A stretch of DNA of 64,000 nucleotides from Pleurodeles waltl. Lineage: Eukaryota; Chordata; Amphibia; Caudata; Salamandridae. Position numbers and translations under genes: made by a program. This document shows positions 35,616 to 47,085 of this stretch, piece by piece. Positions within the stretch are counted from its first letter, which is position 1. Every line of letters starts with the position of its first letter. Below the pieces are notes generated by a model. That model searched no databases. It saw only the letters and a program-made list of their open reading frames with translations, and was not told the origin of the DNA. The stretch spans positions 1,021,779,066-1,021,843,065 of the forward strand of contig NC_090446.1 in assembly GCF_031143425.1 (NCBI RefSeq). The letters run 5' to 3'.

Positions 35616-36600
35616 TGTAGCCATTTTAGCTATAGTTTTATACACGTTATTTTAGCAAACTAGGCCTGCCGCTGTGCACTTTAACCTAGATATGTTTTAT
35701 TATAGCTTTGATACATTATTTTAACAATAGCCACATTTGCGGTCTTGTTTTATTTTCTTTATCTAGCTGTTCTTTGCCTAGCTCAGCACTATGTTCTTAA
35801 ACACAACATTTCTTTCACTCCCAAGGCTGCAGTAGGATAGGTTGCCGGCATAAGTGGTACGCTTTGTCTCCAATGTTCACAGAAACATATGCACTCTTAC
35901 GTCGGGATCCTTTCTTGGAACATCAGCTGTTTTATTATAAAAACACTACTTTGACCCATGTACGTTAGAGGGAGATTCCAGCTAGATGGCCACGACTGTA
36001 TGGCGATTGCTGATTGCTTCGCTGCAGCTGCTTATGTAGACTACAGGCCTCAGGTATTAGGGATAATGTCTTCCCAGGGGAACCCTGAAGGGCAGAATTA
36101 GAGCATAACATGCTGTGCTCAAACATAGCTTAGATAAGAACTATCCTTATAAACCTTAGTGACAATATGGTAGTGTTATTTTTGTGTTTTACACTCCTTG
36201 TCACTATTTTAATCTTATTGTGCTTAATTGTCCTAGTTATTGCAATACATACTCTATTATCTAAGATGCGGTTACTTCAATAAAACCGTATTGAACTTTA
36301 CTCTGCCTCTGATTGTCCTTGCTTACTTGAGACTGATGTAACTGAGAGAAATGGATGAGATCTGAGTGACCACGATTCCCCTGAGGAGTCATGTATGTCA
36401 TGCACCCAGTTGCCCCAATCATCCATGTTCTTGGGTGGAGATGAGGCACTGCTATTTAGCTGGAACAAACCCGGATTAGGCCGACAGGCATCACATGGTG
36501 TGAGATCAGACTCATTCCCCCGCAGTACAGGTGATTCTGCCGCCCAGATCCAGTAGTCTCATTAGGATAATGAGAACCTACGCTTAAATATAACATAACA
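35616..36600 (+). repeat. LTR-like repeat, copy 2
   Basis: It begins TGTGTAGCCATTTTAGC, carries a polyadenylation signal CAATAAAACC near 36278, and ends around ATAACATAACA near 36600. It is collinear with the diverged copy at 345-1400. It is likely a solo LTR of an old endogenous retroelement, but no target duplication was recognised. It lies in the first intron of HARBI1-B. Confidence 0.55.
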
Positions 36601-37040
36601 AGACATCACAAAAACACCACAACTGTGCAATTAGAAACACATTGGCAATCACTCACAACAGACACTACCCAGGGACACATCACATACACACAATGTACAA
36701 CCAACAGGCAATGAACACACAAATACACAATCATACTACTTACCAATCAACACCCACATCACACACAACATATCATAAATATCAATCCATGCACAATACA
36801 TGCACACTCACACAGTCAAAGCACACAAAGCCACACTACAACAACAAACACATGTCAACACAAACACCACACAATACCATCAAAACAACATGTCTGTTAT
36901 ACACATGCCCATCACACAACACACACCCTACCTGTGGGGGACAAAAGCACTGCACACACCATCACATACTGCCCATACAATACAGGAAGCGCCACACACA
37001 CACATACTCGAACATAACCAATGTCAGCCAGGAACAACTT
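36601..37040. repeat. CA-rich low-complexity tract
   Basis: About 400 bases dominated by CACA, CAACA and CATACAC words on +. It lies between the LTR-like repeat and the 3' side of the antisense Myb-like pseudogene. Frames here are compositional. Confidence 0.7.
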
Positions 37041-37263
37041 TAACCTAGGAAAGGAAATGCAGGACAAAGATGTAACCTGAAAACCAACAACAGGTTGGTA
37101 TCTTTGTATTTTTTGAAGCAAGCAATAAATAAATACAAGGCCATTAGTCAGTCTGACATCCATACAATTGTAAATTGTCAAAGGCACCATATGGTGCCCC
37201 AACTTGACTACTGACTGCCATATAAACCCACAGGTAGGGGCTTCAAGGGGGCAGTCAGTCACC

Positions 37264-40200
37264 TCAGGGGTGATCTGGGGTGGTGGTGGCGGGGGGGTTT
37301 AGGCTTAGGCTTGGGAGGGGGTGTTTGGGATTTGGCTTGGGTGGGGGTTGTTTTAGGCTTGGGACACGGGGCAGGGGTACTTGCAGAGGGGTAGGGGAAG
37401 CCTTGGAGGTAGAAGGGATGGCAGTGGGGAGGAAAGCAGAACGTTTAGGGGTTTCACTGGGGTAGAGGAGAAGGGAAAAGGGCAAACTCAGAAAGGAAGG
37501 ATTTCTTACACACACAGGGACGATCATAGTAAAATGGTTTAGATGTGGTGGGAGACGGAGTGGTTGTAAGAGGTGCTGGTGTGGTTGCCTAGGGTGCATG
37601 CTTGTGGGCAGTATGCTTGTGGTGGGTGGGTGTCTGTTGGGTGGGTGGGTAAGAGCATTTTTGTGTCGGGCTGAGGGGGGTGGAGGTGCTGGGGGATGCT
37701 GTGGTGGGTGGGGGCCTGATGGGGTGGTGTCTGCAGGTATAGTGGATGTGCTGCATGTAGGTGTGTCTGTGATTGTGGTGTCTATAGGTGTGGTGACTGG
37801 GGTGGATGTCTGAGGGTCTGCTGGGGTACTGTCTGTGGGTAGGATAGGTGTAGTGGCTGGATCTGTGAATGTTGGTGTGGTGTCTGCAGGTGTGTCAGGT
37901 GTGCTGTTTGTGATGCTGGCAGTGGTGGGGGTGTCAGGGTAGGTTGTGACTGTTGCTGTGTGTTCATCTGAATGTTACCTGTGTGTATGACCGTGGTGTG
38001 GCCTGTGGTGCTTTGGATTGTCTGTGCTACTTTTGGATGTTGAGGTGGATACATGCCTGTCTGTTTGTGTGCTTTGGCTGGGTCTGGGAAGGGGTGTTTG
38101 TGATTGGGAAGAGGAAGGTGGAGGGGGGACGGGAGCAAAAGGGTGACTGGCTGGCATCAGTGTGGAGGCTAGAGGCTGAAATGATCCCTGTAGGCCAGCC
38201 AGTGCACCGTGAATGCCCTCCAGGAATAAATTTCTCTGTTGTATCTGGGTTGCCAGTCCCTGGATGGCATTCACAATGGTTGGCTGATCCACATCGATAG
38301 ACCTCAGGAGGTCAATAGCCACCTCACTGAGGGAAGCAGGGTGAACAGGGGCTGGGACAGAGGTGCCTGTGGCAAAGAAGATGCCCACGCTCTTTGGTGA
38401 GCGGGCACCGCCTACTGGGTGGGGAGCAACAGGGAGGGCGGTGATAGAAAGGGGGGTGGCAAACAGAGATGGTGCTGGGGTGGTCCCAGATGGGTCTGCC
38501 ACCGCCAGGGAGTATCCACTGGAGGAGGATTTCGAGGATGATGAAGTGGATCCTGTCTCCCCCGTGGCACTCCCCTCACCCTCCCGGCCACTGAGTCCCT
38601 CGGTGTCGGTGTTCTCATTACTGGAGGTCCCGTGGCAAGCAGTTTCCCCACTGGGCTGTGCCCCCTCTCATTCGTCTGCCGGTGCTGATCCTGGAAAACA
38701 GAAAGTGAGGTAGGGTAATCACATTTTTAACAAACCACTTACATCACACTGTACACATCACTAACAGTACATCTAGTTGTACTTCACCCCCAGGTAGAAC
38801 CAGTTTTGTGCCACCATCATGTCACAACAAGAATGTACACCCCTACATAAAAACCTTGTCACTCACCAGCTAAGCCAGCTATCTTACACCTACAATACCA
38901 TCATATCAGGAGAGCTATTACACAAACCATTCCATGACAAGCTAACATGGCCACATGATTCTGGGTCCCTATCCACAGCAACATAGTCAACCAATAACCA
39001 AGCTATGGGACAGAGTGGTAACATTGCTTTCCACATATCACATACACAAAATCTACATATACTCATACTGACCTGAGGTCATGTACCAGTAAAGGGACCG
39101 TATCATATGCTAAACACAAGACAGCATGTTGCCATAACCATTTCATGTCACTGAGTTCACAACCTTCACAATGGAAATCAGCAAACATGCAACTACTCTA
39201 ATTCGCATGTACAAATTTGGAATTTGACAGAGTCAAAACAATGTCACTAACACATGTACCAACAGTGATATAGGAAAGGATGATACATAACTTGTGGACC
39301 ATGTCATCTAAGTCATTGTCCTCCTGTAAACTAGGTGTTGCACACTTTAAAGGCCTATTTAGCCATGAGCATTTACCCACACAAAACAAGGTATAATAAC
39401 AACCCTTATAATACAATTGACATCTGTCATGTCCAGGGAGGTGACACATAGTTCAACGTATCATACGATTATTCCATCAATAGCCCAATGACTGAGTGGC
39501 AACATCACCATCACACATCAGGCATAACTAGCCTTACATCTGTTTTTTTGAAAATAAGAGACACAAACCACATCTTAGCCTACCATGATAGGAACAGACA
39601 CCTTGATGCAAGCCAAATACCTGACTACACATACCATTCCAACAATATGTGTATGAGAACTTCCATAACTGCACCACAATGTACTCAGTGTAAACAATAG
39701 GTTTCCATACAAAGAACATTCAAACCATATGCAAAATAGCAAAAGAAGGTATGTTTAAGACACATTGCAAGTGTGATTTTAGACCAAACCTTACAATGTA
39801 CACATGATGTTGGCATAAAACCTGTTCTGATTGTCACTGTAAAGAAGAGGTATTGGACTATTAATCATTCCTACAACACTATGGCTAAGGAGATAGCTGT
39901 GTAGCTATTTCCCATCTGCAGAACATGAACATGTCACTATTATGCATAGCTCTGATATCAATGTATGTAATCCTATAGGAGTCTAGCAATAGCCCCATGG
40001 TAACTTACATGTCGGATGTCCACTCAGATGACACATTATAAATGCCTCAGTACATCCCTTACATACCAAAGGGGTTCACCTTGTAACTGCTCAGATTAAA
40101 TTATGCAAGTATGGCACGTGAAATGTCTGATGGACCTCACAGCCTCACATGATGCTGTACTCATTAGAAGCCTTATGAAAAGTACTTTAACTTGTCTGAC

Positions 40201-41451
40201 TCGATGTTGCACAAAGACATGGATCAAGGGACATTGTAATGGACAGAGAGCAGAGACCTTGACAACTTACTATCATGATAAAGAGAGTACAGACCTGCAG
40301 GTGGAATGGAACAGCCAGCAGGGTATGAAAATCTGGATAGTGGTGCACATATGACATAGTCACATGTGCATCATCATATGATTCTCTACAGAGGGGACAA
40401 CATAGGTGAGTAAGTTGTTCCTATACAAAATGGAATGGGCTCACCTATGTACCAATGTTGATGACTGTACATCTATGTGTTTCTTGGAGAATTGTAATAC
40501 CTTTGCACTTACCACATTGTCACAGCTTAGATTCTTTCACATCTTACACTAACCTGGTAAAGGAATGAAAATGTGTTGAGTTGTACTTACCCCCTTGTGG
40601 CTGCTGTGCTGCCCTCAAATGCCCATCCAACTCAGGGTAGGCCACTGCCGATATGCGGGCCATTGATGGGGGTCAATATCCAACGGGCACCCCGTCCTCC
40701 TTGGGAGGACATCCCCAGCTGGGCTTTTTGCCGTCTTCCAGGCCCAGATTCTCAGGTCCTCCCACCGCTTCCGACAGTGGTTGCTCCTTCAGGTGCGGAC
40801 CCCTAGGGTCTGCATTTTCATGGTGATGGCACGCCAAATCCCCTTCTTCTGATGGGCGTTGACCTGCATGGATGACACACACAAGAAGAGAATGTCATGT
40901 CCACATGCACCATACCAAAACGAGCAGGGTGAAAAAGCAAGTAACTAAACACGGAGTTCCTTCAACATCCCCTTCTATGTGGAATGACCATCTGCAGTCA
41001 GGCCATGTGTGACGTTGAGACAGGCATACAACATTCATATCCAGCACCAGGTGTTGGCTTCAAACATATGACCAGAACACAAGCATGTCTCTGAACATGG
41101 TATATCTGCCCAAGTATTTTTCACACCACCTTCAAATATAATGTAATACAGTTTATAGGTGGGTCAGTGTACATAAATCATACGCTCCCTAATATGTATT
41201 AGGTCTCAAAATCTATTTATGAACATGTGCACATGTCCATCTACCCACACATATCACCTCAATCCTTAATTTGACCACATTACCAGAACATCATCATACA
41301 CTCAATGAATCAAACTTTTCAAATGCTATGCCCTTACCTGCTCCTCTGGTGCACCATAGAGCTATCCATACAGGGGAAGGACCTCCTCCTCAAGCTTGTC
41401 CAGCTCGTCAGGTGAGAAAGCAGGGGACCTATCACCTGTAGGACGTAGCAT
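37264..41451 (-). pseudogene. Harbinger Myb-related partner protein (B), decayed
   Basis: Exon 1 is 41451-41338 (start codon at 41451; FSPDELDKLEEEVLPLYG, then an in-frame TAG; donor GTAAGG). Exon 2 is 40863-40591 (acceptor CCATGCAG; donor GTAAGT). It encodes a SANT/Myb core: AHQKKGIWRAI then NHCRKRWEDLRIWAWKTA. Exon 2 is 273 bases, one short of the phase needed, matching a -1 frameshift seen in its second half. Exon 3 starts 38690 (acceptor TTTTCCAG), has a TGA after about nine codons, a Ser/Glu/Gly-rich linker and a helical region (LLRSIDVDQPTIVNAIQGLA). A Pro/Thr/Ser-rich tail follows, in shifting frames down to 37264. Such proteins are annotated as Myb-related partner-of-profilin-like in salamanders. 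It lies antisense inside HARBI1-B intron 1 and may be a nested element. Confidence 0.72.
38691..40590 (-). other. Intron 2 of Myb-related pseudogene B
   Basis: Noncoding; no further exon or nested element was recognised in this 1.9-kb stretch. Confidence 0.45.
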
Positions 41452-42202
41452 GATTGCTCCCAGAGATGGTACACAGCAATTTAGGTTGTGGATGTCTTGC
41501 TGGCAGGGGTGTCAGGAGTCAAGTGAGAGATGAAGTTTGAGATGGCCGTCATGTCTGCCACGTTCAGGACTATCACCGCCGGCAGACCTTGCCACTGGCC
41601 CAAGTCCACCAAAGGCAGCAATGTGTTCCAATGGCAATGTCCAACACGGTTGTATCCACCTACCACCATGATGACATCCGTTGGTTGAGTTAGGTCACTT
41701 CCTAACGTTCAGTACAGTAGGTCAGTCAGCTGCCATATTAAGGCTCATAGATGAATGATAAGGTTTAGAAAGGTACATCACTACCTGTGAAACATATCTA
41801 CGACATTGTGTTCATTGTTGCCTTTATGCAAACATGTAGAAATGTGCATGTATCATGTACAGGATGTTATATAGATGTATTCTGTGTTATGTACATGAAA
41901 TAGTATTGTCAGCAGAGTAATGACAAGCTGTAAATGGTATAGGTATACTAAATATGTGCAACATGTTAAGTGAGTTAATGTCACATTCACTTTCAGTGAC
42001 ATGTTTCTCCATTCAAAGAACATGATAGGTGTTAGGGGATCTGAACGCAGTTATGAGCCAAATATTGCCTAGGTATGTGCTGACTACAACTTTTTCACAG
42101 TTTCATGTGTCAATAAGTAGCATTATATGTGATGTAGGTGTGATCATACTTATGCTGTACAGATTGTGTGATACACATACATTCTGGTGTTCTCCCACAT
42201 AG
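41452..42202. promoter_or_regulatory. Region between divergent Myb-B and HARBI1-B exon 2
   Basis: It lies upstream of the antisense Myb pseudogene and at the end of HARBI1-B intron 1. No element terminus was recognised, so a nested boundary for the Myb gene is not proven. Confidence 0.3.
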
Positions 42203-42986
42203 TTACCCAGGCATGAGAAGAGCAGGACAACCTCCAGTGTACCGTTCACTAGCAGACCTGCAGACCATTGACATGTGATTCAAATCTATCTCATGGATAG
42301 GCAGACAGTCATGGATCTCTCTTGTCAGTTGGAGCCAGATTTGATGCCTGCCATTCGTAATCCCAGTAGTATACCTCCCATTGTACAATTCATGTCAGTG
42401 CTTCACTGCCTGGCCACTGGGTCCTTTCAAACTACAGTGGCCTAACTGCAGGGATGTCTCAGCCTATGTTCAGTATAGTCTTGAAGGCTGTACAGTCTGC
42501 ATTGTTGAAACACCTGGGCAGCTACATCCGATTCCCACAACGTGAAGATTTGGACTATGTAAAGACTGATTTTTATGCTTTGGGACACATTCCACATGTG
42601 GTGGGAGCCATACATGGCCCCCATGTAGTCTTCGTTCCCCCAAATGCCAATGAACAAGTGTATAGGAAGAGGAAAAACTTCCACTCCATCAATGTCCAAG
42701 TGGTCTGTTTGGCTGACGTCTACATTCCACAAGTTTGTGCAAAGTATCTGGGCTCAGTCCTTGATTCCATCATCCTGTGGAACAGCAATATCCCATTGCT
42801 GATGACATGATGGAGAGGGCCTGGCTGGTTGGCAAGTCAGATATTTCATGTGTGTCTGTAATGTATATCTGCTACCAGATACGTGGATGTCCAAGGTTTA
42901 TGTGAGACTTGTTGTAACTATTCCTTAAAAGGGACTCTGGCTACCCAAATCGTCCTTGGCCGTTGAAACCAGTGAGGTACCGTACC

Positions 42987-44316
42987 TGTTACAACTCTGT
43001 CATCCCATCTCTACGGGGTGCTGTATATGGAGCCTGTGAATCACCATTAAAATTCATCCAGAATCCCTTTCTGACCCATGTTTGCTTCCCATGTCAATAT
43101 GGTATGCTATTGAATAATTCAATTTGCTTCCATGGACTTCAGGCCCCATAATGCACTGCCTGGTAGTCAGTAAGACCTGTAATCTGCTGTCCATTGTTTC
43201 CTATGGGACTCGGCCTGTTGTTCCTTTGTACTGGATTCTCTTCTCTGAGACTTGTGAGAGATTGGAACTGCACACACCTGTGATCACCCTTGTGCAGCCC
43301 TGCCATGTGACTCCACCCTGGGCTTGCTGCTGTCTGGACCTGTTCTGAAGCTCCTCGTCATGCATTGGAGTTTCTTCCCTTTGTGGCTTGTTTCTCAGTC
43401 CTGTTCCAGCTTGTTCCAGTTCCCTATGTTCCAGTCCTGTTCTTGCTTGCTTTAGTCAGAGCCTGCTCTCTGTTTCCCAGCCCAGTTCCTGCTTGCTTCT
43501 GCCAGAGCCTGCTCTGTTTCTCAGCATTGTTCCTGTTGGCTTCAGCCAGAGCCTGCTCTCTGTTTCTCATCCCTATTCTTGCTTGCTTCAGCCAGAGTCT
43601 GCTCCCTGTTTTCCCGTCCTGTTCCTGCTTTGCTTCAGCCTGAGCTTGGTCCCTGTTCCTGCTTTTGCCTCCTAGTTTGTTTCTTCTGTGTCTGTTTCCT
43701 CTTGGGATATTGTGTCTGGTAAGTGTACTATTAGTCCTCACCTGTGTATAAGTGTTTTCCTTTGTACTGGGATTGGCCCCTGGTTTTCAGGAGGCAATTC
43801 CTGCCCCATCCTTTGTTTATTGTTATATGTAGTCTTACGTGCCTAACTGCGACAGTGTGCTATTGCTGTTTTCCAGGAATTGCAACTGTGTTTCCAGCTG
43901 GACCCACAAGGGCTTGTCTTGTGTAAGTAAGTAGAATCATTGTTTGTACCCTGTGGGTCCAGAGACAGAATCACTTCTGCTGCCTCCTTTCTATGGGGCT
44001 TGTGGGTTGACTATCTGTAAGAGTAATCTGCACAGAGGCATTGACGTTCCCTGTTGCTGTGGGAAGTTCTGATCCTTACCTGTGTACAACCTTAGTGGTA
44101 ACCACAGTGTGGTTATCCTTTACTGATTTGTCCCCTTCACACTAAGGTTGCTCTGCCTTCACTATCCTGTTTCTATGCCTTACCATAAATGTTCATTCCA
44201 AGTGTATGCCTTTAGCTGCTCTTTTGCTTTGGTACACTACCTCCATAGAGAGATATTCTGTGACCTCAAGGGGTGCCCCAACCAGGATCCTGACAGAACT
44301 GCTGGGAACCGTGACA
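42987..44316. mobile_element. Solo LTR, 1330 bases, in HARBI1-B exon 3
   Basis: It begins TGTTACAACTCTGTC and ends GGAACCGTGACA. It is flanked on both sides by GTACC (42982-42986 and 44317-44321), a 5-base target duplication. With the insert and one duplication removed, the HARBI1-B frame runs on without interruption from KPVRYRT into TPRDVRFNEAQ. It contains a 46-base tandem array (43434-43665). There is no internal coding region, so it is a solo LTR left by recombination. Confidence 0.88.
43434..43665. repeat. 46-base tandem array inside the solo LTR
   Basis: Five units carry the order GTTCCTGCTTGCTTCAGCCA then GAGCCTGCTCTCTGTTT. Anchor positions 43445, 43491, 43535, 43581 and 43627 give spacings of 46, 44, 46 and 46 bases. 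Confidence 0.85.
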
Positions 44317-44769
44317 GTACCACACCAAGGGACGTCCGCTTTAATGAGGCCCAAGGAAGATCAAGACGTGTCGTGGAGCAGACTATTGGGCTCCTGAAGG
44401 CAAGATTTTGCTGCATCGATAAGTCTGGACGATCCCTCCTGTACTCACCCAACAAAGTGTATCAAATTATTGTTGCCTTCTGCATGCTCCACAACCTTGC
44501 CCTGAGACATCAGATACTATTCATACCAGATGAGGGTGAGCCAGAAGTTCATGTGGGTGGAATGCAGATTTGTCAAGTGAGGATGAGCATGATGAGGATG
44601 AAGCTGGAGACATCAGGACTGATCTCATCAATCAATATTTCATCTGACGTAAGGTATGTGATGCCTGATAAGGTCCTTAGTATGACCGTCAGAGAGGTCA
44701 TAAGTGGTACCAAAGCCCATGACTCAGATATGCATGCATATTGTTTCATGGAGTTGCGTACAGACATGT

Positions 44770-44775
44770 AATAAA
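44770..44775 (+). terminator. Polyadenylation signal AATAAA for HARBI1-B
   Basis: AATAAA lies 123 bases after the HARBI1-B stop codon (44645-44647). Confidence 0.5.
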
Positions 44776-45600
44776 CATAGTCTAAGTTTTACACAAAGAG
44801 TTACATTTATATATATGAATTGGCTGTGTTATGTATATGTATCAATGTGGCCTATACCTTATCTTTGTCATTTACTGATCTTAGACTGACGTTTTGGCTC
44901 ATCCTCAATATCAAACAGTGTCACAGGCAGATGGGATTTGCAGACTGACCTGTGAAGTGAACATGGATTGAACCAGGTACTGTCAGGCATGAGCTTTGTG
45001 GTGTGTGCTTTCTATGCCCAGGCTGTCAGAACAGTGGAATGGTAGTATCCTATTCCACACTAAAGACCTGTTTGGTATTGGAGGTGGGGCCAATGGTGCC
45101 ATGTGTGTTTATTTGTCTCAGACACATGTCATAATGTGGCATCCATGCCCACTAACATCCTGATGGTTTGTGTTGGATGAGAACTAACTTGTTTGTAACT
45201 GTCAGTGTGTTTCCACTTTGCAGACCAATGTGCATGTGTCTGAACACTGACATAGGTGGATGGCAATCACACATGTACCTGACCATGGCAAGTGGAAGGT
45301 TCCATGACTAGGGACATTAATACTGGCCTCTGTCTCTTTCATGCGATATGTAAATTTGGGAGTTATGGTATGGGTATGTGATAAGAGTTTAGCTGATGAA
45401 ACTGTCAACACCAGGGCAGTGCGTGCTCTATTGGCGACTAGAATGCAAAAACCCAGCACTCTCAAAACAATGTAATTTATGCATTGTGCTGATATGTTGT
45501 TGTTTAACCTTTTGCATTGCAGAGTTCAATCCTGAAGACTCATTTTTAATGTGCTTACAAATGCTGTTCATTTGCAATGTATTGCTGCAGGCTTTCAGAG
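44776..45600. other. No recognisable gene
   Basis: Presumed 3' flank of HARBI1-B. No mate for the 34977 terminus was found here. Confidence 0.4.
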
Positions 45601-45850
45601 TGTGTTAGGGTGTGGTCCCTTTCCAGGGCCTTCTAGAGACTTTCCCTGCAACATGCCTGGGTGTGGTTGTGTGCTGGGCCAAGACTCTATAAAAAGGAGC
45701 CAGCCCAGCTCCAAGTGCTCACTATTCAGAGGTCCCGGTGCAGAGCAGCAGCTACTTCCTGAGCTCCTGTCCCGGTGGCCTATTTGATCTTCCAGACATC
45801 TGACTTTCATTCTTCATTTGGAGATCCTTGTTCTGGGCGGTAAGACGGTG
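45601..45850 (+). promoter_or_regulatory. LTR-like promoter segment with TATA box
   Basis: TGTGTTAGGGTGTGG at 45601 could be an LTR start. A strong TATA box CTATAAAAAGG lies at 45687-45697, followed by GC-rich sequence. It may be the promoter of a retroelement whose downstream part is the tandem array at 45905. No LTR end was confirmed. Confidence 0.35.
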
Positions 45851-45904
45851 GTTGGGCTGGCCTCCCAATGCCGTTATCGAGAACTCTCATGTTCTTGGGC
45901 CTAA

Positions 45905-46530
45905 TTGTTTTATGATTTGACAGAGTACTTTGCGCGTGTGAAATATGCGCTTGAGTGTTTGTGACATTTGCAGGGTGACTTGCGAATCAGCAAGACGCGC
46001 AATTCGTTTCATGATAATTTAATCTTGTTATTCATTGCACGCTACCATTTATTGACATTTGTATGGTGGTTTAAGAATCGACAAGACACGCGATTTGTTT
46101 TATGGTGTTTTAACTTTGTTGTTCATTGCGCGCTACCATTTCTTGACATTTACATGGTTGCTTAAGAATTGGCAAAAGACGCGCAATTCGTTTCATTGTA
46201 CTTTGATCTTGTTGTTCATTGTGAGCTGTTATTTCTTGGCATTTACATCGTGGTTTACGAATCGGCAAGACGCGCGATTGGTTTAATGATGATTTGACTT
46301 CGATATTCATTGCGTACTATCATTTCTTGGCATTTTACATGGTGACACTCGAATCGGCAAGACGCACGATTCTCTCCTCGAGTTTAATTCATGTTGTTTA
46401 TTGTATGCCACTATTCTAAGATATTTATCATGTAATATTCGAGTTGACAAGTTATGTGATTTGTTTTCCTGAATCCATATTGTGTTATTCATGGTGCACA
46501 TTCCTTTTATGGTGTTTACTATATAAATAT
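45905..46530 (+). repeat. 92-base degenerate tandem repeat, about six units
   Basis: The anchor GAATCGGCAAGACGCGC(A/G)ATT recurs at about 45983, 46075, 46165, 46259, 46351 and 46441, with spacings of 92, 90, 94, 92 and 90 bases. Each unit continues with TTCATTGCGCGCTACCATTT then CTTGACATTTACATGGTG. Divergence rises toward the right end. Confidence 0.88.
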
Positions 46531-47085
46531 ATATAAATTTACAATATGCGCAATTTGTGTTGAAACATTTTCAGAGTACACAGAAGATCAGAGTTTCTAG
46601 ATGCAATATTATATGGTTCTAGTATGCATTCTCAAAAAAAGGATTTATATGACTGGTTTAAAATTTAGTCAGAATGTTTTTCTGATTCTCATGTAAAGGA
46701 AAGTACTTGAATAAGAAAGTTTTCATTTGATCCATCTTGATTCCCTTACGGGTATCTGGCCATCTTGAGACTTAGGGCCAGATGTAGCAAAGTTTTGCGA
46801 GTCGCAAATGGGCCGAATCGCTATTTGTGACTGAGCAAAATCGGAAATGGGATGCAAAAAGCGATGCGAGCCGTTACCGACTCGCAAAAATTGCAACCCC
46901 ATTTTGCGACCCGCAAATAGGAAGTCGCAATTTGTGAGTCGCAAACCATATGCAATTGCAACTCGCAAATTGCGACTAGTCGCAAAAAGCCCAGTTTGCA
47001 TGTCCCATTTACCACTAATTCAGAGCAGGTGGTAACCATTACCAAAGTATAAAATGAGACCCAGAAGGCATCTGGGTTACTCAAG

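Larger units (their letters stand above)
35273..44647 (+). pseudogene. HARBI1-type Harbinger transposase (B), three exons, dead
   Basis: Exon 1 is 35273-35346 (MEPHLDVILLLLRAERLRNR, one TGA at 35336-35338, donor GTAAGT). Exon 2 is 42203-42831 (acceptor CTCCCACATAG; phase joins exon 1; donor now GCAAGT). Exon 3 is about 42931-44647 and is split by a solo LTR (42987-44316). Exon 2 shows PPVYRSLADLQ, LHCLATGSFQTT and HIPHVVGAI. The first catalytic Asp (AIDGTH in the family) is His (codon 42613-42615). The second Asp is kept in LDSIILW. Exon 3 has DSGYPNRPWPLKPVR before the LTR and, after it, VVEQTIGLLKARF with the catalytic Glu. Frameshifts occur near 42280, 42445 and 44570. The end of exon 2 and start of exon 3 have lost consensus splice bases. 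The long first intron contains an antisense Myb-like pseudogene and an LTR-like repeat. Confidence 0.82.

Noticed and set aside
37598..38713. Gly/Val-rich + strand frames
   Set aside because: Antisense of the Pro/Thr/Ser-rich tail of Myb-related pseudogene B.
43388..43675. Direct repeats as a CRISPR array
   Set aside because: Contiguous degenerate tandem units with no spacers.
43365..43741. Leu/Phe/Cys-rich frames resembling a membrane protein
   Set aside because: Translation of the 46-base tandem array in the solo LTR.
45905..46530. Regular direct repeats as a CRISPR array
   Set aside because: The whole 92-base unit is repeated without unique spacers, there are no cas genes, and the context is a vertebrate genome.
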